In this document: one piece after another, positions 43,358-51,241 of the stretch
Numbering within the stretch: the stretch's first letter is position 1
Layout of the letters: the number at the start of each line of letters is the position of its first letter
Assembly (NCBI RefSeq): GCF_000702445.1
Contig: NZ_JNIF01000003.1
Span: forward strand, 620,001 to 684,000
DNA from: Bryobacter aggregatus MPL3
Lineage (GTDB): Bacteria; Acidobacteriota; Terriglobia; Bryobacterales; Bryobacteraceae
DNA length: 64,000 nt
Direction of reading: 5' to 3'
The notes under the pieces: model-generated
The model's database searches: none
What the model was told of the DNA's origin: nothing
The model's input: only the letters and a program-made list of their open reading frames with translations
Made by a program: the position numbers and the translations under genes

Positions 43358-43667
43358 CTAATCTCCTTAAAAAATCAAAACTATAGATCCCGCTGGAGTG
43401 GCCATCGCTCCAGCTGATCTTTAGCGCGTAGTTTCCGGCTGCTTCGCAGCTCAGCATCTTCAAGGCTGGCTGGTACATCTGGAAGGGGCTGGGATTGGCG
43501 TAGTTCGTCTTCTGGGGCTCTGTGCCGTGTGCGCCCGTGCAATGCGCACAGGGGCAATTGTCACGCAACTGTGCCAGGGTAAAACTGGTATGCAGCCCGT
43601 CCTTCCAATCAATGTCGATGCCTTTCGACTTGGAGACAGCAATGTGTTCGGGTTCCTGTAGGCTCAT
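43338..43667 (-). CDS. DUF971 domain protein (gamma-butyrobetaine-hydroxylase N-domain-like)
   Basis: 109 residues with the DUF971 pattern: IDIDWKDGLHTSFTLAQLRDNCPCAHC, carrying the Cys cluster CPCAHC, and the C-terminal YALKISWSDGHSSGIYSFDF. Small stand-alone members have been proposed to bind zinc or iron-sulfur clusters; their function is not settled. Its ATG overlaps the rsh stop (ATGA), and its 3' end overlaps the convergent TonB gene by 20 bases, the deepest overlap in the window. Confidence 0.88.
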   Translation of the reverse strand: MSLQEPEHIAVSKSKGIDIDWKDGLHTSFTLAQLRDNCPCAHCTGAHGTEPQKTNYANPSPFQMYQPALKMLSCEAAGNYALKISWSDGHSSGIYSFDFLRRLATEGGS

Positions 43668-45898
43668 GCTTTTCGTTCGATGTCCCTCACGCCGGGGATG
43701 CGGCGGAGAGCGCTGAGAATTTTGTCGAGTTGCCGCTGGTCGCGGACTTCAATCTTCATTTCCACCACCGCCCCGTCCCCGTCGCGCTCCATGTCGCCAC
43801 GCGCCTCAAGGGTGCGGATGTTCGAGTTTTCACTAAAGAGAACCTGCGTGAACTGGGCCAGCATTCCGGGGCGATCGTCGGTCATGATCGAGATCTGCAC
43901 ATCGAAGCTTTCAACGCCCGTTTTTGCCCACTCGACATCGATCTTGCGTTCGACTTCGTAGAGCAGATTCTGGACGTTGGTGCAGTTGATGCTGTGGACG
44001 GCGACACCCTTGCCACGGGTGATGTAGCCGACAATCGGCTCACCCGGAATGGGATTGCAGCAGGAGGCGCGGTAGAGCAGGACGTCGTTGACGCCCTTGA
44101 CGCGGAGGGCGAGGTTCTTGAGCTCTTTGTCGGCCGGGTTGTAAACGGGCGCCTGGGCGGCCAGTTCCTGGACCCGCGCTTCTTCCTGCGCCGCATGCTC
44201 CGGGGAGAAGCGGATGAGGATGGGGCGGGCTTCAATCTTGCCGTAGCCGAGATTCGCGTAGAGGTCTTCAAGCTTGCCGACGCCGTAGTCTTCGAGCACC
44301 TGCTTGAGGATGTCCTCGTCGAGTTTCGAGATCGGAATCGAGAGGCGGCGCGCTTCCTTTTCAAAGTACTTTTCGCCGATCTCAATGGCCTTCGAGCGCT
44401 CGGTGGCATTGATGATCTGCTTGATCTTGTTGCGCGCCTTCGAAGTTTTAACGAAGCTGAGCCAATCCTTGCTCGGCATGTGTCCGGGCTGGGTGAGGAC
44501 CTCTGCAACGTCGCCGTTGCGCAGCGCATAGCGCAGCGGGACGATGCGGTTGTTGACCTTTGCCCCGACGCAGGCGTTGCCGACGTCGCTGTGGATCGCA
44601 TAGGCGAAATCGACCGGCGTTGAATCGCGCGGCAGCACGACGACCTTGCCCTTGGGCGTGAAGACGTAGACTTCGTCCGAGTAGAGATCCACCTTGAGGG
44701 TGGACATGAACTCGCCGGGGTCGCGCATTTCCTGCTGCCACTCGACCAGTTGGCGCATCCACTTGATGTATTGCTCTTCTTCGCTCTTGTGGCGCTGCCC
44801 TTCCTTGTACTTCCAGTGGGCCGCGACGCCTTCCTCAGCGAGGCGGTGCATTTCTTCGGTGCGGATCTGGACTTCGAAGGCTTGTCCCGTGTTGCCCATC
44901 ACGCTCGTGTGCAGGCTCTGGTAACCGTTCTGGCGCGGCATCGCGATGAAGTCCTTGATGCGGCCGGGAATGGGAGGCCATTCATTGTGGATGACGCCGA
45001 GGGCGGCGTAGCAGTTCTTCAGCGAATCGGTGATGATGCGCAGGGCGAGCAGATCGTAGACCTGCTCAATGGGGATCTTCTGTTTCTTGAGCTTGAGGTA
45101 GACCGAGTAAGGACGCTTGAGACGGCCTTCGACACGGGCGGGAATCGATTCGCGCGCCAGTTTCTGTTCGAGAATCTTGCGGATCCCGTCGAGGAATTCC
45201 TGCGAGGCCTTGCGCTTGTTTTCGATCTGGCCAACGATGTCGGCATGGGCTTCGGGATCAATCGCGTGGAAGGCGAGATCCTCGAGCTCGGAACGCATTT
45301 TACCCATGCCAAGACGGTGAGCGATGGGGGCGTAGATGTCGAGCGTTTCCTGGCCGATACGGGTTTGCTTCTCGCGCGAGAGGCTATCGATCGTGTGGAG
45401 GTTGTGGAGGCGGTCGGCCAGCTTGACGATGATGACGCGGATGTCGCTGACCATCGCGAGCAGCATCTTGCGGACGCTCTCGGCCTGCTGCTCTTCCCGC
45501 GAATAGAGGTGGATCTTGCCGAGCTTGGTGACGCCATCGACACAGGCGGCTACTTCATTGCCGAAGAGTTTCTGGATCTCGTCGATGCCGGTACCGGTGT
45601 CCTCGACCACATCGTGGAGGAGCGCCGTCTCGACCGTGACCAGATCCATCTGCATGTCGGCCAGAATCTGAGCGACGGCGATGGGGTGCAGGATGTAGGG
45701 CTCCCCGCTCTTGCGGGTTTGGAGCCCGTGGCGATCGCGAGCGAATTCAAATGCGATGCGTAGTTTGGTGAGGTCTTCTTTGGGACGATTGGCGGCAAAG
45801 ACCTTTTCTAACTGGACGAAGCGCTGCTCTACCAATGCGTCGTAACGCAGTGCATCCGGTAGCGGATTCTTTTCAGCCTCATTGCCCTTTACTTCCAA
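43664..45898 (-). CDS. rsh: bifunctional (p)ppGpp synthetase/hydrolase (RelA/SpoT homologue)
   Basis: 744 residues, full long-RSH layout. Hydrolase HD domain with HPIAVAQILADM, the HD pair in ALLHDVVEDT (about 95-96) and KLADRLHNLHTI. Synthetase with GRIKDFIAMPRQNGYQSLHT (about 325-345). TGS domain with VYVFTPKGKVVVLP, a helical/zinc-finger-like section with ASCCNPIPGEPIVGYITRG, and a C-terminal ACT domain (about 665-744). Intact HD residues indicate that it can degrade as well as make (p)ppGpp. Start is 27 bases after the third exbD. Confidence 0.97.
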   Translation of the reverse strand: MEVKGNEAEKNPLPDALRYDALVEQRFVQLEKVFAANRPKEDLTKLRIAFEFARDRHGLQTRKSGEPYILHPIAVAQILADMQMDLVTVETALLHDVVEDTGTGIDEIQKLFGNEVAACVDGVTKLGKIHLYSREEQQAESVRKMLLAMVSDIRVIIVKLADRLHNLHTIDSLSREKQTRIGQETLDIYAPIAHRLGMGKMRSELEDLAFHAIDPEAHADIVGQIENKRKASQEFLDGIRKILEQKLARESIPARVEGRLKRPYSVYLKLKKQKIPIEQVYDLLALRIITDSLKNCYAALGVIHNEWPPIPGRIKDFIAMPRQNGYQSLHTSVMGNTGQAFEVQIRTEEMHRLAEEGVAAHWKYKEGQRHKSEEEQYIKWMRQLVEWQQEMRDPGEFMSTLKVDLYSDEVYVFTPKGKVVVLPRDSTPVDFAYAIHSDVGNACVGAKVNNRIVPLRYALRNGDVAEVLTQPGHMPSKDWLSFVKTSKARNKIKQIINATERSKAIEIGEKYFEKEARRLSIPISKLDEDILKQVLEDYGVGKLEDLYANLGYGKIEARPILIRFSPEHAAQEEARVQELAAQAPVYNPADKELKNLALRVKGVNDVLLYRASCCNPIPGEPIVGYITRGKGVAVHSINCTNVQNLLYEVERKIDVEWAKTGVESFDVQISIMTDDRPGMLAQFTQVLFSENSNIRTLEARGDMERDGDGAVVEMKIEVRDQRQLDKILSALRRIPGVRDIERKA

Positions 45899-45925
45899 GC
45901 TCTTGCGACAGACCCCTTCCTTTGA

Positions 45926-46321
45926 TTATTTCGTTAATAAGCCGATGCGGTCAATTCCCGCAGTGCGGGAAGCCGCGATCGCCGGGACAATCGCCTGGTA
46001 CTCGAGCTCTCCGCTGCCCTTCAGGAAGAGGACTTTCTCGGCACGTGCGTTAAAGATGCCGGAGAGGCGCGACTCCAGAGAATCGAACGCAACCACCGTA
46101 TGATTGAGCAAGTAATCGCCATTTGCGGCGATTTCGAGGACAACCGCGGAATCGGGCACAGTGGCGGCGGGAGGTGGAGCATCCTGTGGCAGTTCGGCAG
46201 GATAGCCCCGGGGCGTGGCAGGTGAGATCACCATGAAGATGATGATCAGAACGAGCAGTACATCAATCATCGGGGTCATATTGATCTGCCCCTGCGCGGT
46301 GGAAGTTGCTTGCATTGCCAT
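45926..46321 (-). CDS. ExbD/TolR-family protein, third paralogue, downstream of a terminator
   Basis: 131 residues. An N-terminal INMTPMIDVLLVLIIIFMV helix with the proton-path Asp, a Pro-rich link, and a periplasmic domain ending AIAASRTAGIDRIGLLTK. It is shorter and more divergent than the two ExbDs at 47.3-48.2 kb. ATG 46321 or 46315; an upstream in-frame start at 46345 would begin inside the terminator's T run. No good ribosome-binding site. It lies between an intrinsic terminator and rsh, so its expression is probably uncoupled from the other ExbB/D genes. Confidence 0.88.
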   Translation of the reverse strand: MAMQATSTAQGQINMTPMIDVLLVLIIIFMVISPATPRGYPAELPQDAPPPAATVPDSAVVLEIAANGDYLLNHTVVAFDSLESRLSGIFNARAEKVLFLKGSGELEYQAIVPAIAASRTAGIDRIGLLTK

Positions 46322-46342
46322 GTGAAGTTGGACACCGCAAAG

Positions 46343-46375
46343 CAAAAAAAGTGGCGGACCACAGAGGGTCCGCCA
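46343..46375 (-). terminator. rho-independent terminator after the TonB/ExbB/ExbD/TPR unit
   Basis: On the minus strand a perfect 9-bp G/C-rich stem (arms at 46367-46375 and 46352-46360, TGGCGGACC and complement, 6-base loop) is followed directly by a run of seven T (46344-46350). It lies 33 bases after the TPR lipoprotein stop and 22 bases before the third exbD start. Confidence 0.88.
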
Positions 46376-46408
46376 TCCGATATTGGAGAGAATCAGAATC
46401 TTGTCCAG

Positions 46409-47269
46409 TTAAGGCTTATTGACAATACCCTTGCTCTTCTTTTCGAGCTCGGCAGCCTTGATCTTCTTCGCTTCGAGAGCCTTGGCCACCCAGTTGTCGG
46501 CAGTGGCGATGTCCTGTTTATAGGTTTCGACATTGTCGGCCAGATCGGCGCGCTCACGAATCAGCAGGTTGAGATAAGCCATGGCGTCGTCATAGACCTT
46601 GTCCAATTCAACGGCCTTGCTGAGGTTCTTGATCCCTTCTTCCACCAAAGGCAGATAATCTGCCTTGAGCTGTTCCCGGATCTTCTTATCCTTGATGGGA
46701 CCTGGATCTTCCTGCCGCATGCCCGCCTTCTCGCGAGCCTGCTTATAGTTGGGATACCACTTGGACCAGTTGATCACGCCGAGGCTGTAATAGGCCTTGG
46801 CATTGGTGGGATCGATCTCGACAAGCTTGGCATACCAGACTTTGGCATCATCCATCACGCGGAGCTTGTCCTCGAGATTGGGGAAGGCGTTTGCCTGGTT
46901 GTAGCGCATGGAGGCGATCGATTCCGTCGCCAACTTATTTTTGGGATCGTTCTTGAGAACGATCATGAATTCGTCTTCAGCCTTCTTGGCCAGGGCCTTA
47001 TTCTCTGGAGAATCGGCACCCGGAATCCACTGGCTCATATAAGAGGTGGCCAGATAGAGGCGAGCCACTTCAAAAGTGGGATCGGCGTCGATGGCGTCCT
47101 TAAACTTGCGTGCGGCCTCTTCGTATTTTGTAGCTTTGTATGCCTGGACACCTTTATTCAAGGCGTCGCGGGCTTTCAGTTTTTCGCAGCCACTCGCGAA
47201 GGCGAGCAGACCCAGGGTCACCAGGGTTGTCGCAATCACACGGGAATGGGGCTTTAGAGCTTTGAGCAT
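46409..47269 (-). CDS. TPR-containing lipoprotein of the ExbB/ExbD/TonB cluster
   Basis: 286 residues. A lipoprotein-type signal ends in a lipobox-like FASGC (Cys about 28). Several TPR-like repeats follow (YKATKYEEAARKFKDAIDAD, AKAYYSLGVINW). It is encoded with tonB-exbB-exbD-exbD, so it probably sits in a membrane leaflet facing the periplasm and links the motor to a cell-wall or receptor partner, much as CpoB is encoded with Tol-Pal; that role is inference. GAGGAGG lies about 13 bases upstream. Last gene before the terminator. Confidence 0.85.
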   Translation of the reverse strand: MLKALKPHSRVIATTLVTLGLLAFASGCEKLKARDALNKGVQAYKATKYEEAARKFKDAIDADPTFEVARLYLATSYMSQWIPGADSPENKALAKKAEDEFMIVLKNDPKNKLATESIASMRYNQANAFPNLEDKLRVMDDAKVWYAKLVEIDPTNAKAYYSLGVINWSKWYPNYKQAREKAGMRQEDPGPIKDKKIREQLKADYLPLVEEGIKNLSKAVELDKVYDDAMAYLNLLIRERADLADNVETYKQDIATADNWVAKALEAKKIKAAELEKKSKGIVNKP

Positions 47270-47296
47270 TTGTGTCGCTATCCTCCTCGCACCCGG

Positions 47297-47725
47297 CTAT
47301 TCGCCGGCTTCCACCTTCTTGGTCATCAAACCAACCTGGTCGATGCCGACTCCCTTGGCGACGTCAATCACCTTGGCTACGTCCTGATACTCCAAATCGG
47401 GATCACCCTTGACAAAGCAGACGCGCTCGGCGCGGGTCTTGAAGATGTCTTCGAGGCGCTTGGAGAGATTCTCGAAAAGAATCGGCTCCTGGTTCACCTT
47501 CATGCTCTTGTCCTTCTCGATCGTCACCACCACCGTACGGTCCTGATCAGGAGGAGGCGGGGGAAGATTGGGAGGAGGAGGCTGCGGAACGCGCGCCTCA
47601 AGGCCCTTAGGCGTCAGGGGCGTAATCACCATGAAAATAATGATCAGAACGAGTAGAACGTCGATCATCGGGGTCATATTGATGTCGCTTGACGGACCCC
47701 CTTTGCCGCCCATTGCCATTGCCAT
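47297..47725 (-). CDS. exbD: ExbD/TolR-family biopolymer transport protein (second paralogue)
   Basis: 142 residues. After a short Gly-rich start comes SSDINMTPMIDVLLVLIIIF, the ExbD helix with the proton-carrying Asp. A Pro-rich link (PPPPNLPPPPPDQ) and a periplasmic domain (VAKVIDVAKGVGIDQVGLMT) follow. AAGGAG 9 bases before ATG 47725. It stands between the other exbD and the TPR lipoprotein gene. Confidence 0.93.
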   Translation of the reverse strand: MAMAMGGKGGPSSDINMTPMIDVLLVLIIIFMVITPLTPKGLEARVPQPPPPNLPPPPPDQDRTVVVTIEKDKSMKVNQEPILFENLSKRLEDIFKTRAERVCFVKGDPDLEYQDVAKVIDVAKGVGIDQVGLMTKKVEAGE

Positions 47726-47753
47726 ATGCGGTGTCTCCTTATCTCGCTCTTAT

Positions 47754-48191
47754 TTAGTTAGCCGGTGCAGCCGCGTTGGCCTGCGAATCATCTGTCAGCA
47801 AACCGAGTTGTTCGACGCCGGCGTTACGGATTTCGTCGACAACCGTGACAACGCGCTCATACTTGGCACGCTTGTCCGCACTGATAAACACAATCTTTTC
47901 TGGTTTATTGGTCAGCATGTCCTTGATTTTGGAGGGCATCTGATCGGGAGCCATTCGAGTGGTTCCGAGGTAAGTATCGCCGTTGCGTGTCACGCTCACC
48001 AGAATGGCGTCTTCCTTGTCCGCATCCTTCATTGCAATTGGATTCTTGGCCTGCACCTTATCTACGCTGACGCCCTTTTGGAGCATCGGGGTGATGACCA
48101 TGAAGATAATAAGCATCACGAGCATGACGTCGACCATGGGGGTGACGTTAATGTCGGATACCGGTGGTGGGGCGTGTTTTCTCTTCGCCAT
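47754..48191 (-). CDS. exbD: ExbD/TolR-family biopolymer transport protein (first paralogue)
   Basis: 145 residues. VSDINVTPMVDVMLVMLIIF carries the conserved Asp of the proton path. The periplasmic part (KIVFISADKRAKYERVVTVV, DEIRNAGVEQLGLLTDD) is the standard ExbD fold. It follows exbB and precedes a second exbD. The two ExbDs differ along most of their length, so they are old paralogues rather than a recent duplication and could form mixed dimers. Confidence 0.93.
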   Translation of the reverse strand: MAKRKHAPPPVSDINVTPMVDVMLVMLIIFMVITPMLQKGVSVDKVQAKNPIAMKDADKEDAILVSVTRNGDTYLGTTRMAPDQMPSKIKDMLTNKPEKIVFISADKRAKYERVVTVVDEIRNAGVEQLGLLTDDSQANAAAPAN

Positions 48192-48314
48192 GTCGCTTGC
48201 CCTTCCCTCGTTTTGTTCCCACCTTCCTGGGCCGGACGCATTGGAATACGCCGGCCACAGAGAAGGTAAACTCGCGAGGATTCTGTTTAATCTCTATCCA
48301 ACTGGTGTCAACGC

Positions 48315-49040
48315 CTAGGCGCGACGGGCTGCCTGCGAACGCTTGATGAAGTAATCGAGCAGTTCGGAGCTCGAGTTGTTCATCTCGATGTCAAAGGCTT
48401 CCACCTTATTGGTGAAGTAGTTGAACATCATAACGGCAGGGATAGCCACGAAGAGGCCGAGAGCGGTGGTAACCAGCGCTTCCGAAATACCACCGGCGAC
48501 GGCGCCGAGACCGGCAGCCTTTTCACTGGCGATACCCTTGAACGCGTTGACGATACCGACGACGGTTCCGAAGAGACCGACGAAGGGACCGGTGGAACCG
48601 ATGGTGGCCAAGCTCGACACACCACGCTTGAGTTCAGCGTGAACAATGGCTTCCGCACGTTCGAGAGCACGCTTAGAGGCTTCGATGGTTTCACCGGAGA
48701 TCTCGCTGCTCATCTGGTGAGCCTTGAATTCCTGGAGACCGGCAACGACGACCTTAGCAAGGTGCGACTTCTTATAACGATCCGCGATCTTGATGGCTTC
48801 ATCGAGCTTGCCTTCACGCAATGCACCGGCCACTGCGGGGGCAAACTGGCGGCTCTGCGCCTTTGCCGCGTTGAAGGCGAGGAGGCGATCGATCATAACG
48901 CCGATCGACCAAGCGGACATGATGAACAGAATAATAACGACGGCCCGGGCGAGACCGCCCATCTGGTCCCACATCGTAAGGGCATCGAATCCGACTTCTT
49001 GAAAGAAAAAGAAGCCCATGGTTTGCATAGTGAGAAGCAT
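48315..49040 (-). CDS. exbB: ExbB/TolQ/MotA-family proton-channel protein
   Basis: 241 residues with three membrane helices (about 30-50, 140-165, 185-210). The cytoplasmic loop and the last two helices carry LATIGSTGPFVGLFGTVVGI and GGISEALVTTALGLFVAIPA, the hallmark of ExbB/TolQ pentamers. It works with ExbD to use the proton gradient for TonB. AGGAG lies 8 bases before ATG 49040. It follows tonB by 72 bases. Confidence 0.95.
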   Translation of the reverse strand: MLLTMQTMGFFFFQEVGFDALTMWDQMGGLARAVVIILFIMSAWSIGVMIDRLLAFNAAKAQSRQFAPAVAGALREGKLDEAIKIADRYKKSHLAKVVVAGLQEFKAHQMSSEISGETIEASKRALERAEAIVHAELKRGVSSLATIGSTGPFVGLFGTVVGIVNAFKGIASEKAAGLGAVAGGISEALVTTALGLFVAIPAVMMFNYFTNKVEAFDIEMNNSSSELLDYFIKRSQAARRA

Positions 49041-49112
49041 GCAATATTCTCCTGCGAGTTGTTTGGATTTTGGGAATTACTACTATCAGGGACTTTCGTC
49101 CGTCGATCAAGA

Positions 49113-49868
49113 CTACTGACTTAACGTGAAGTTCACGTCGATCGTCGTAATCACCTCTACGGGTTCACCGTTGAGCTGCGTGGGCTGGTAGACCCACTGC
49201 CTTACCGCCTCAGTAGCCGCCTGCACGAGCAGCGGATGGCCGGAGACGAGTGTAAGATTTTGGATGGAACCATCCTTGGCAATCACGGCGTTAAACTTCA
49301 CGACGCCGGAGATACGAGCTTGGCGGGCCAGCGGCGGATAAGCCGGCTTGGGCTGGCGAACGAGCTTGGCGCTCTGGACGTTACCACCGACGCGAATGGG
49401 GGCCGCCGGCGGCTTGGGCTTCGGCGGCTCTTCCTTTTTCGGAGGAGGAGGCGGCGGGCCCGGAATGGAGCCAAGCAGACCACCAGTGACACCACCGGGA
49501 ACGCCACCAGGGACGCCTCCGGGAACACCACCCGACACACCCGTAGCCACAGGAAGCTCTTCTTCCTTGATCATGGCGACTTCTTTCGGAATCGTCTTCG
49601 GAGCCGTCAGCATGTTCGCATTGAACTGCTTGGGGACAACCTTCACCTGCTTCACCTGCTGCACGGGAGCAGGAGGCGGCGGAGGAGGCGGCGGCGGAGG
49701 CGGAGCGACGAGGCTACCGGTGAGAGCAGCTGCGCTAATCGATTCATAGTAAATCAGCGGAATGACCACAATGACCGCCAGCAATACGATTTGGACGGCA
49801 AATGAGATCAGAACCGAGCTAGCTTTTCTCGTTTGATTCTTTTCATCTATCAGGCTTTGCTCAAACAT
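49113..49868 (-). CDS. tonB: TonB energy-transducing protein
   Basis: 251 residues. A membrane helix (about 18-40) is followed by an 11-residue polyproline run (about 56-66), a GGVP triple repeat (113-126), a second Pro/Lys spacer and a complete TonB C-terminal domain (QPKPAYPPLARQARISGVVK ... AVRQWVYQPT). The rigid spacers reach across the periplasm. First gene of tonB-exbB-exbD-exbD-TPR; AAGGGAAGG lies 8 bases upstream. It starts 49 bases after secF, so read-through from the sec genes is possible. Confidence 0.95.
   Translation of the reverse strand: MFEQSLIDEKNQTRKASSVLISFAVQIVLLAVIVVIPLIYYESISAAALTGSLVAPPPPPPPPPPPAPVQQVKQVKVVPKQFNANMLTAPKTIPKEVAMIKEEELPVATGVSGGVPGGVPGGVPGGVTGGLLGSIPGPPPPPPKKEEPPKPKPPAAPIRVGGNVQSAKLVRQPKPAYPPLARQARISGVVKFNAVIAKDGSIQNLTLVSGHPLLVQAATEAVRQWVYQPTQLNGEPVEVITTIDVNFTLSQ
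49491..49532 (-). repeat. 12-base tandem repeat coding GGVP inside tonB
   Basis: Three successive copies of a 12-base unit, each coding Gly-Gly-Val-Pro, plus a final Gly-Gly (tonB residues 113-126). Third codon positions differ between copies, so it is a diverged spacer and not a fresh expansion. It lengthens the flexible part of TonB. Confidence 0.8.
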
Positions 49869-49917
49869 TCCTGCATCCTTCCCTTACCCAGGTTCAAAGG
49901 CCCCTTGGGGATCAGTG

Positions 49918-51123
49918 TTATTTCGTCGCGAGCTTTTTCGCGTTTGTTACTGCCTGTGACGGCCCGCCAGGCTTTTGGCTATCACGACGCTTCTTGAGGA
50001 AGTCTTGCGTGAACACCAGCAGTGGGCTCGCCACGAAAATCGAAGAGTAAGTACCAATCAAGATTCCGACGACGAGGGCGAAGGCGAAACCATTCAACAC
50101 CTGTCCGCCGAACAACCATAGCGCAACCGCAGTGAGCAAGGTAAGACCAGAGGTCATAATCGTCCGGCTCAGCGTCTCATTCACGCTGCGATTCACGATT
50201 TCGGTCATGTCCCCCTTACGTCCGCGCTGCAGGTTTTCCCGGATGCGATCGAACACGACAATCGTGTCGTTCATCGAGTAACCAACTAATGTAAGGAGCG
50301 CGGCAATCACTGTCAAGGAAATCTCCTTATGGAAGATTGAAAATAACCCGATCGTGATCACAATGTCATGGAAGACCGCAACGACGGCCGCAAAACCATA
50401 CGCAAACTCAAAGCGGAGGCCGAGATAGATCAGCATTCCACCGAGCGCGTAGAGCGTCGCGAGAATCGCCTTGGTGCGCAATTCACTTCCCACACGCGGA
50501 CCCACAACTTCCGTATTGCGGATCACATACTTCCCAATCGTGGACTCCTGCTTGATCACATTGAGGATCTGCGGGGTCATCCCGGGAAGGCCGCTGAGCT
50601 CATCCAAGTTAGAGAGCAAGCCGCCCTTCTGCTGGTCGCGGTACTTCAACACTTCGCCAATCAGCTTCTTCAAATCGTCATCGGAAATGAAGACGCCGCC
50701 GCGCTGCAGAGGTAAATTCAACCGTTCATAGACTCGCTGCATCGGCGCACCTGTCAGATTCAACTTGTCGGCCTCGACCTTGTAGATCGTCGCAAGTGTG
50801 TCTTCAATGGTTTGCCGAGTGGACTGCAAGTCCTTCTCGTTGCGCAACTCCGTTTGGATCATCAATTCGTTCGCATTTTGCACTGCGACAACGGAGATTT
50901 CACCCGGAATTTTCTTACTGAGTTCTGTGCGAATTTGCTCTTCACTCGGTTTTTCGGCGAACTTCACATAGAGCAGCGTGCCGCCCTTGAAGTCGATACC
51001 GTATTCCGGTCCGCCCTTTATCGCCAGACTCACCAAACCTGCCACGGTGAGAACCAAAGACAGGCCAATCAAGGGCCATTTGTGACCCATGAAATCGAAA
51101 TTTGAATTACGAAAAAGCTCCAT
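49918..51123 (-). CDS. secF: protein translocase subunit SecF (with insertion)
   Basis: 401 residues against about 300-320 for most SecF. TM1 is at about 17-36, then IDFKGGTLLYVKF opens the P1 domain. A segment of roughly 90 residues (about 115-200, including LISDD-like and LDELSGLPGMTPQILN stretches) is inserted before the conserved VVGPRVGSELRTKAI. The last five helices follow with VGYSMNDTIVVFDRIREN, the SecD/SecF signature. It pulls secreted chains through SecYEG using proton flow. It lies 118 bases after secD. ATG 51123. Confidence 0.95.
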   Translation of the reverse strand: MELFRNSNFDFMGHKWPLIGLSLVLTVAGLVSLAIKGGPEYGIDFKGGTLLYVKFAEKPSEEQIRTELSKKIPGEISVVAVQNANELMIQTELRNEKDLQSTRQTIEDTLATIYKVEADKLNLTGAPMQRVYERLNLPLQRGGVFISDDDLKKLIGEVLKYRDQQKGGLLSNLDELSGLPGMTPQILNVIKQESTIGKYVIRNTEVVGPRVGSELRTKAILATLYALGGMLIYLGLRFEFAYGFAAVVAVFHDIVITIGLFSIFHKEISLTVIAALLTLVGYSMNDTIVVFDRIRENLQRGRKGDMTEIVNRSVNETLSRTIMTSGLTLLTAVALWLFGGQVLNGFAFALVVGILIGTYSSIFVASPLLVFTQDFLKKRRDSQKPGGPSQAVTNAKKLATK

Positions 51124-51215
51124 GCTGCCTAATCCGGCTAGCGTCCAAACAGTTCAGACACCAGCCATTCCTTTCTTGTTCCCGCCGGAGCGATATTTAT
51201 TGGCTCAACGGCGAA

Positions 51216-51239
51216 GAAATTTGAATTCTGAAAGAGCTC
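51216..51239 (-). repeat. degenerate copy of the secF 5' end in the secD-secF gap
   Basis: 24 bases matching the first codons of secF (51097-51120) in 21 positions. On the minus strand it would read Glu-Leu-Phe-Gln-Asn-Ser-Asn-Phe against Glu-Leu-Phe-Arg-Asn-Ser-Asn-Phe in SecF. It begins two bases after the secD stop and has no ATG in front. Confidence 0.55.
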
Positions 51240-51241
51240 AG

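Noticed and set aside
49491-49532. Possible CRISPR-like or mobile repeat
   Set aside because: It is a 12-base in-frame repeat coding GGVP inside tonB; no spacers.
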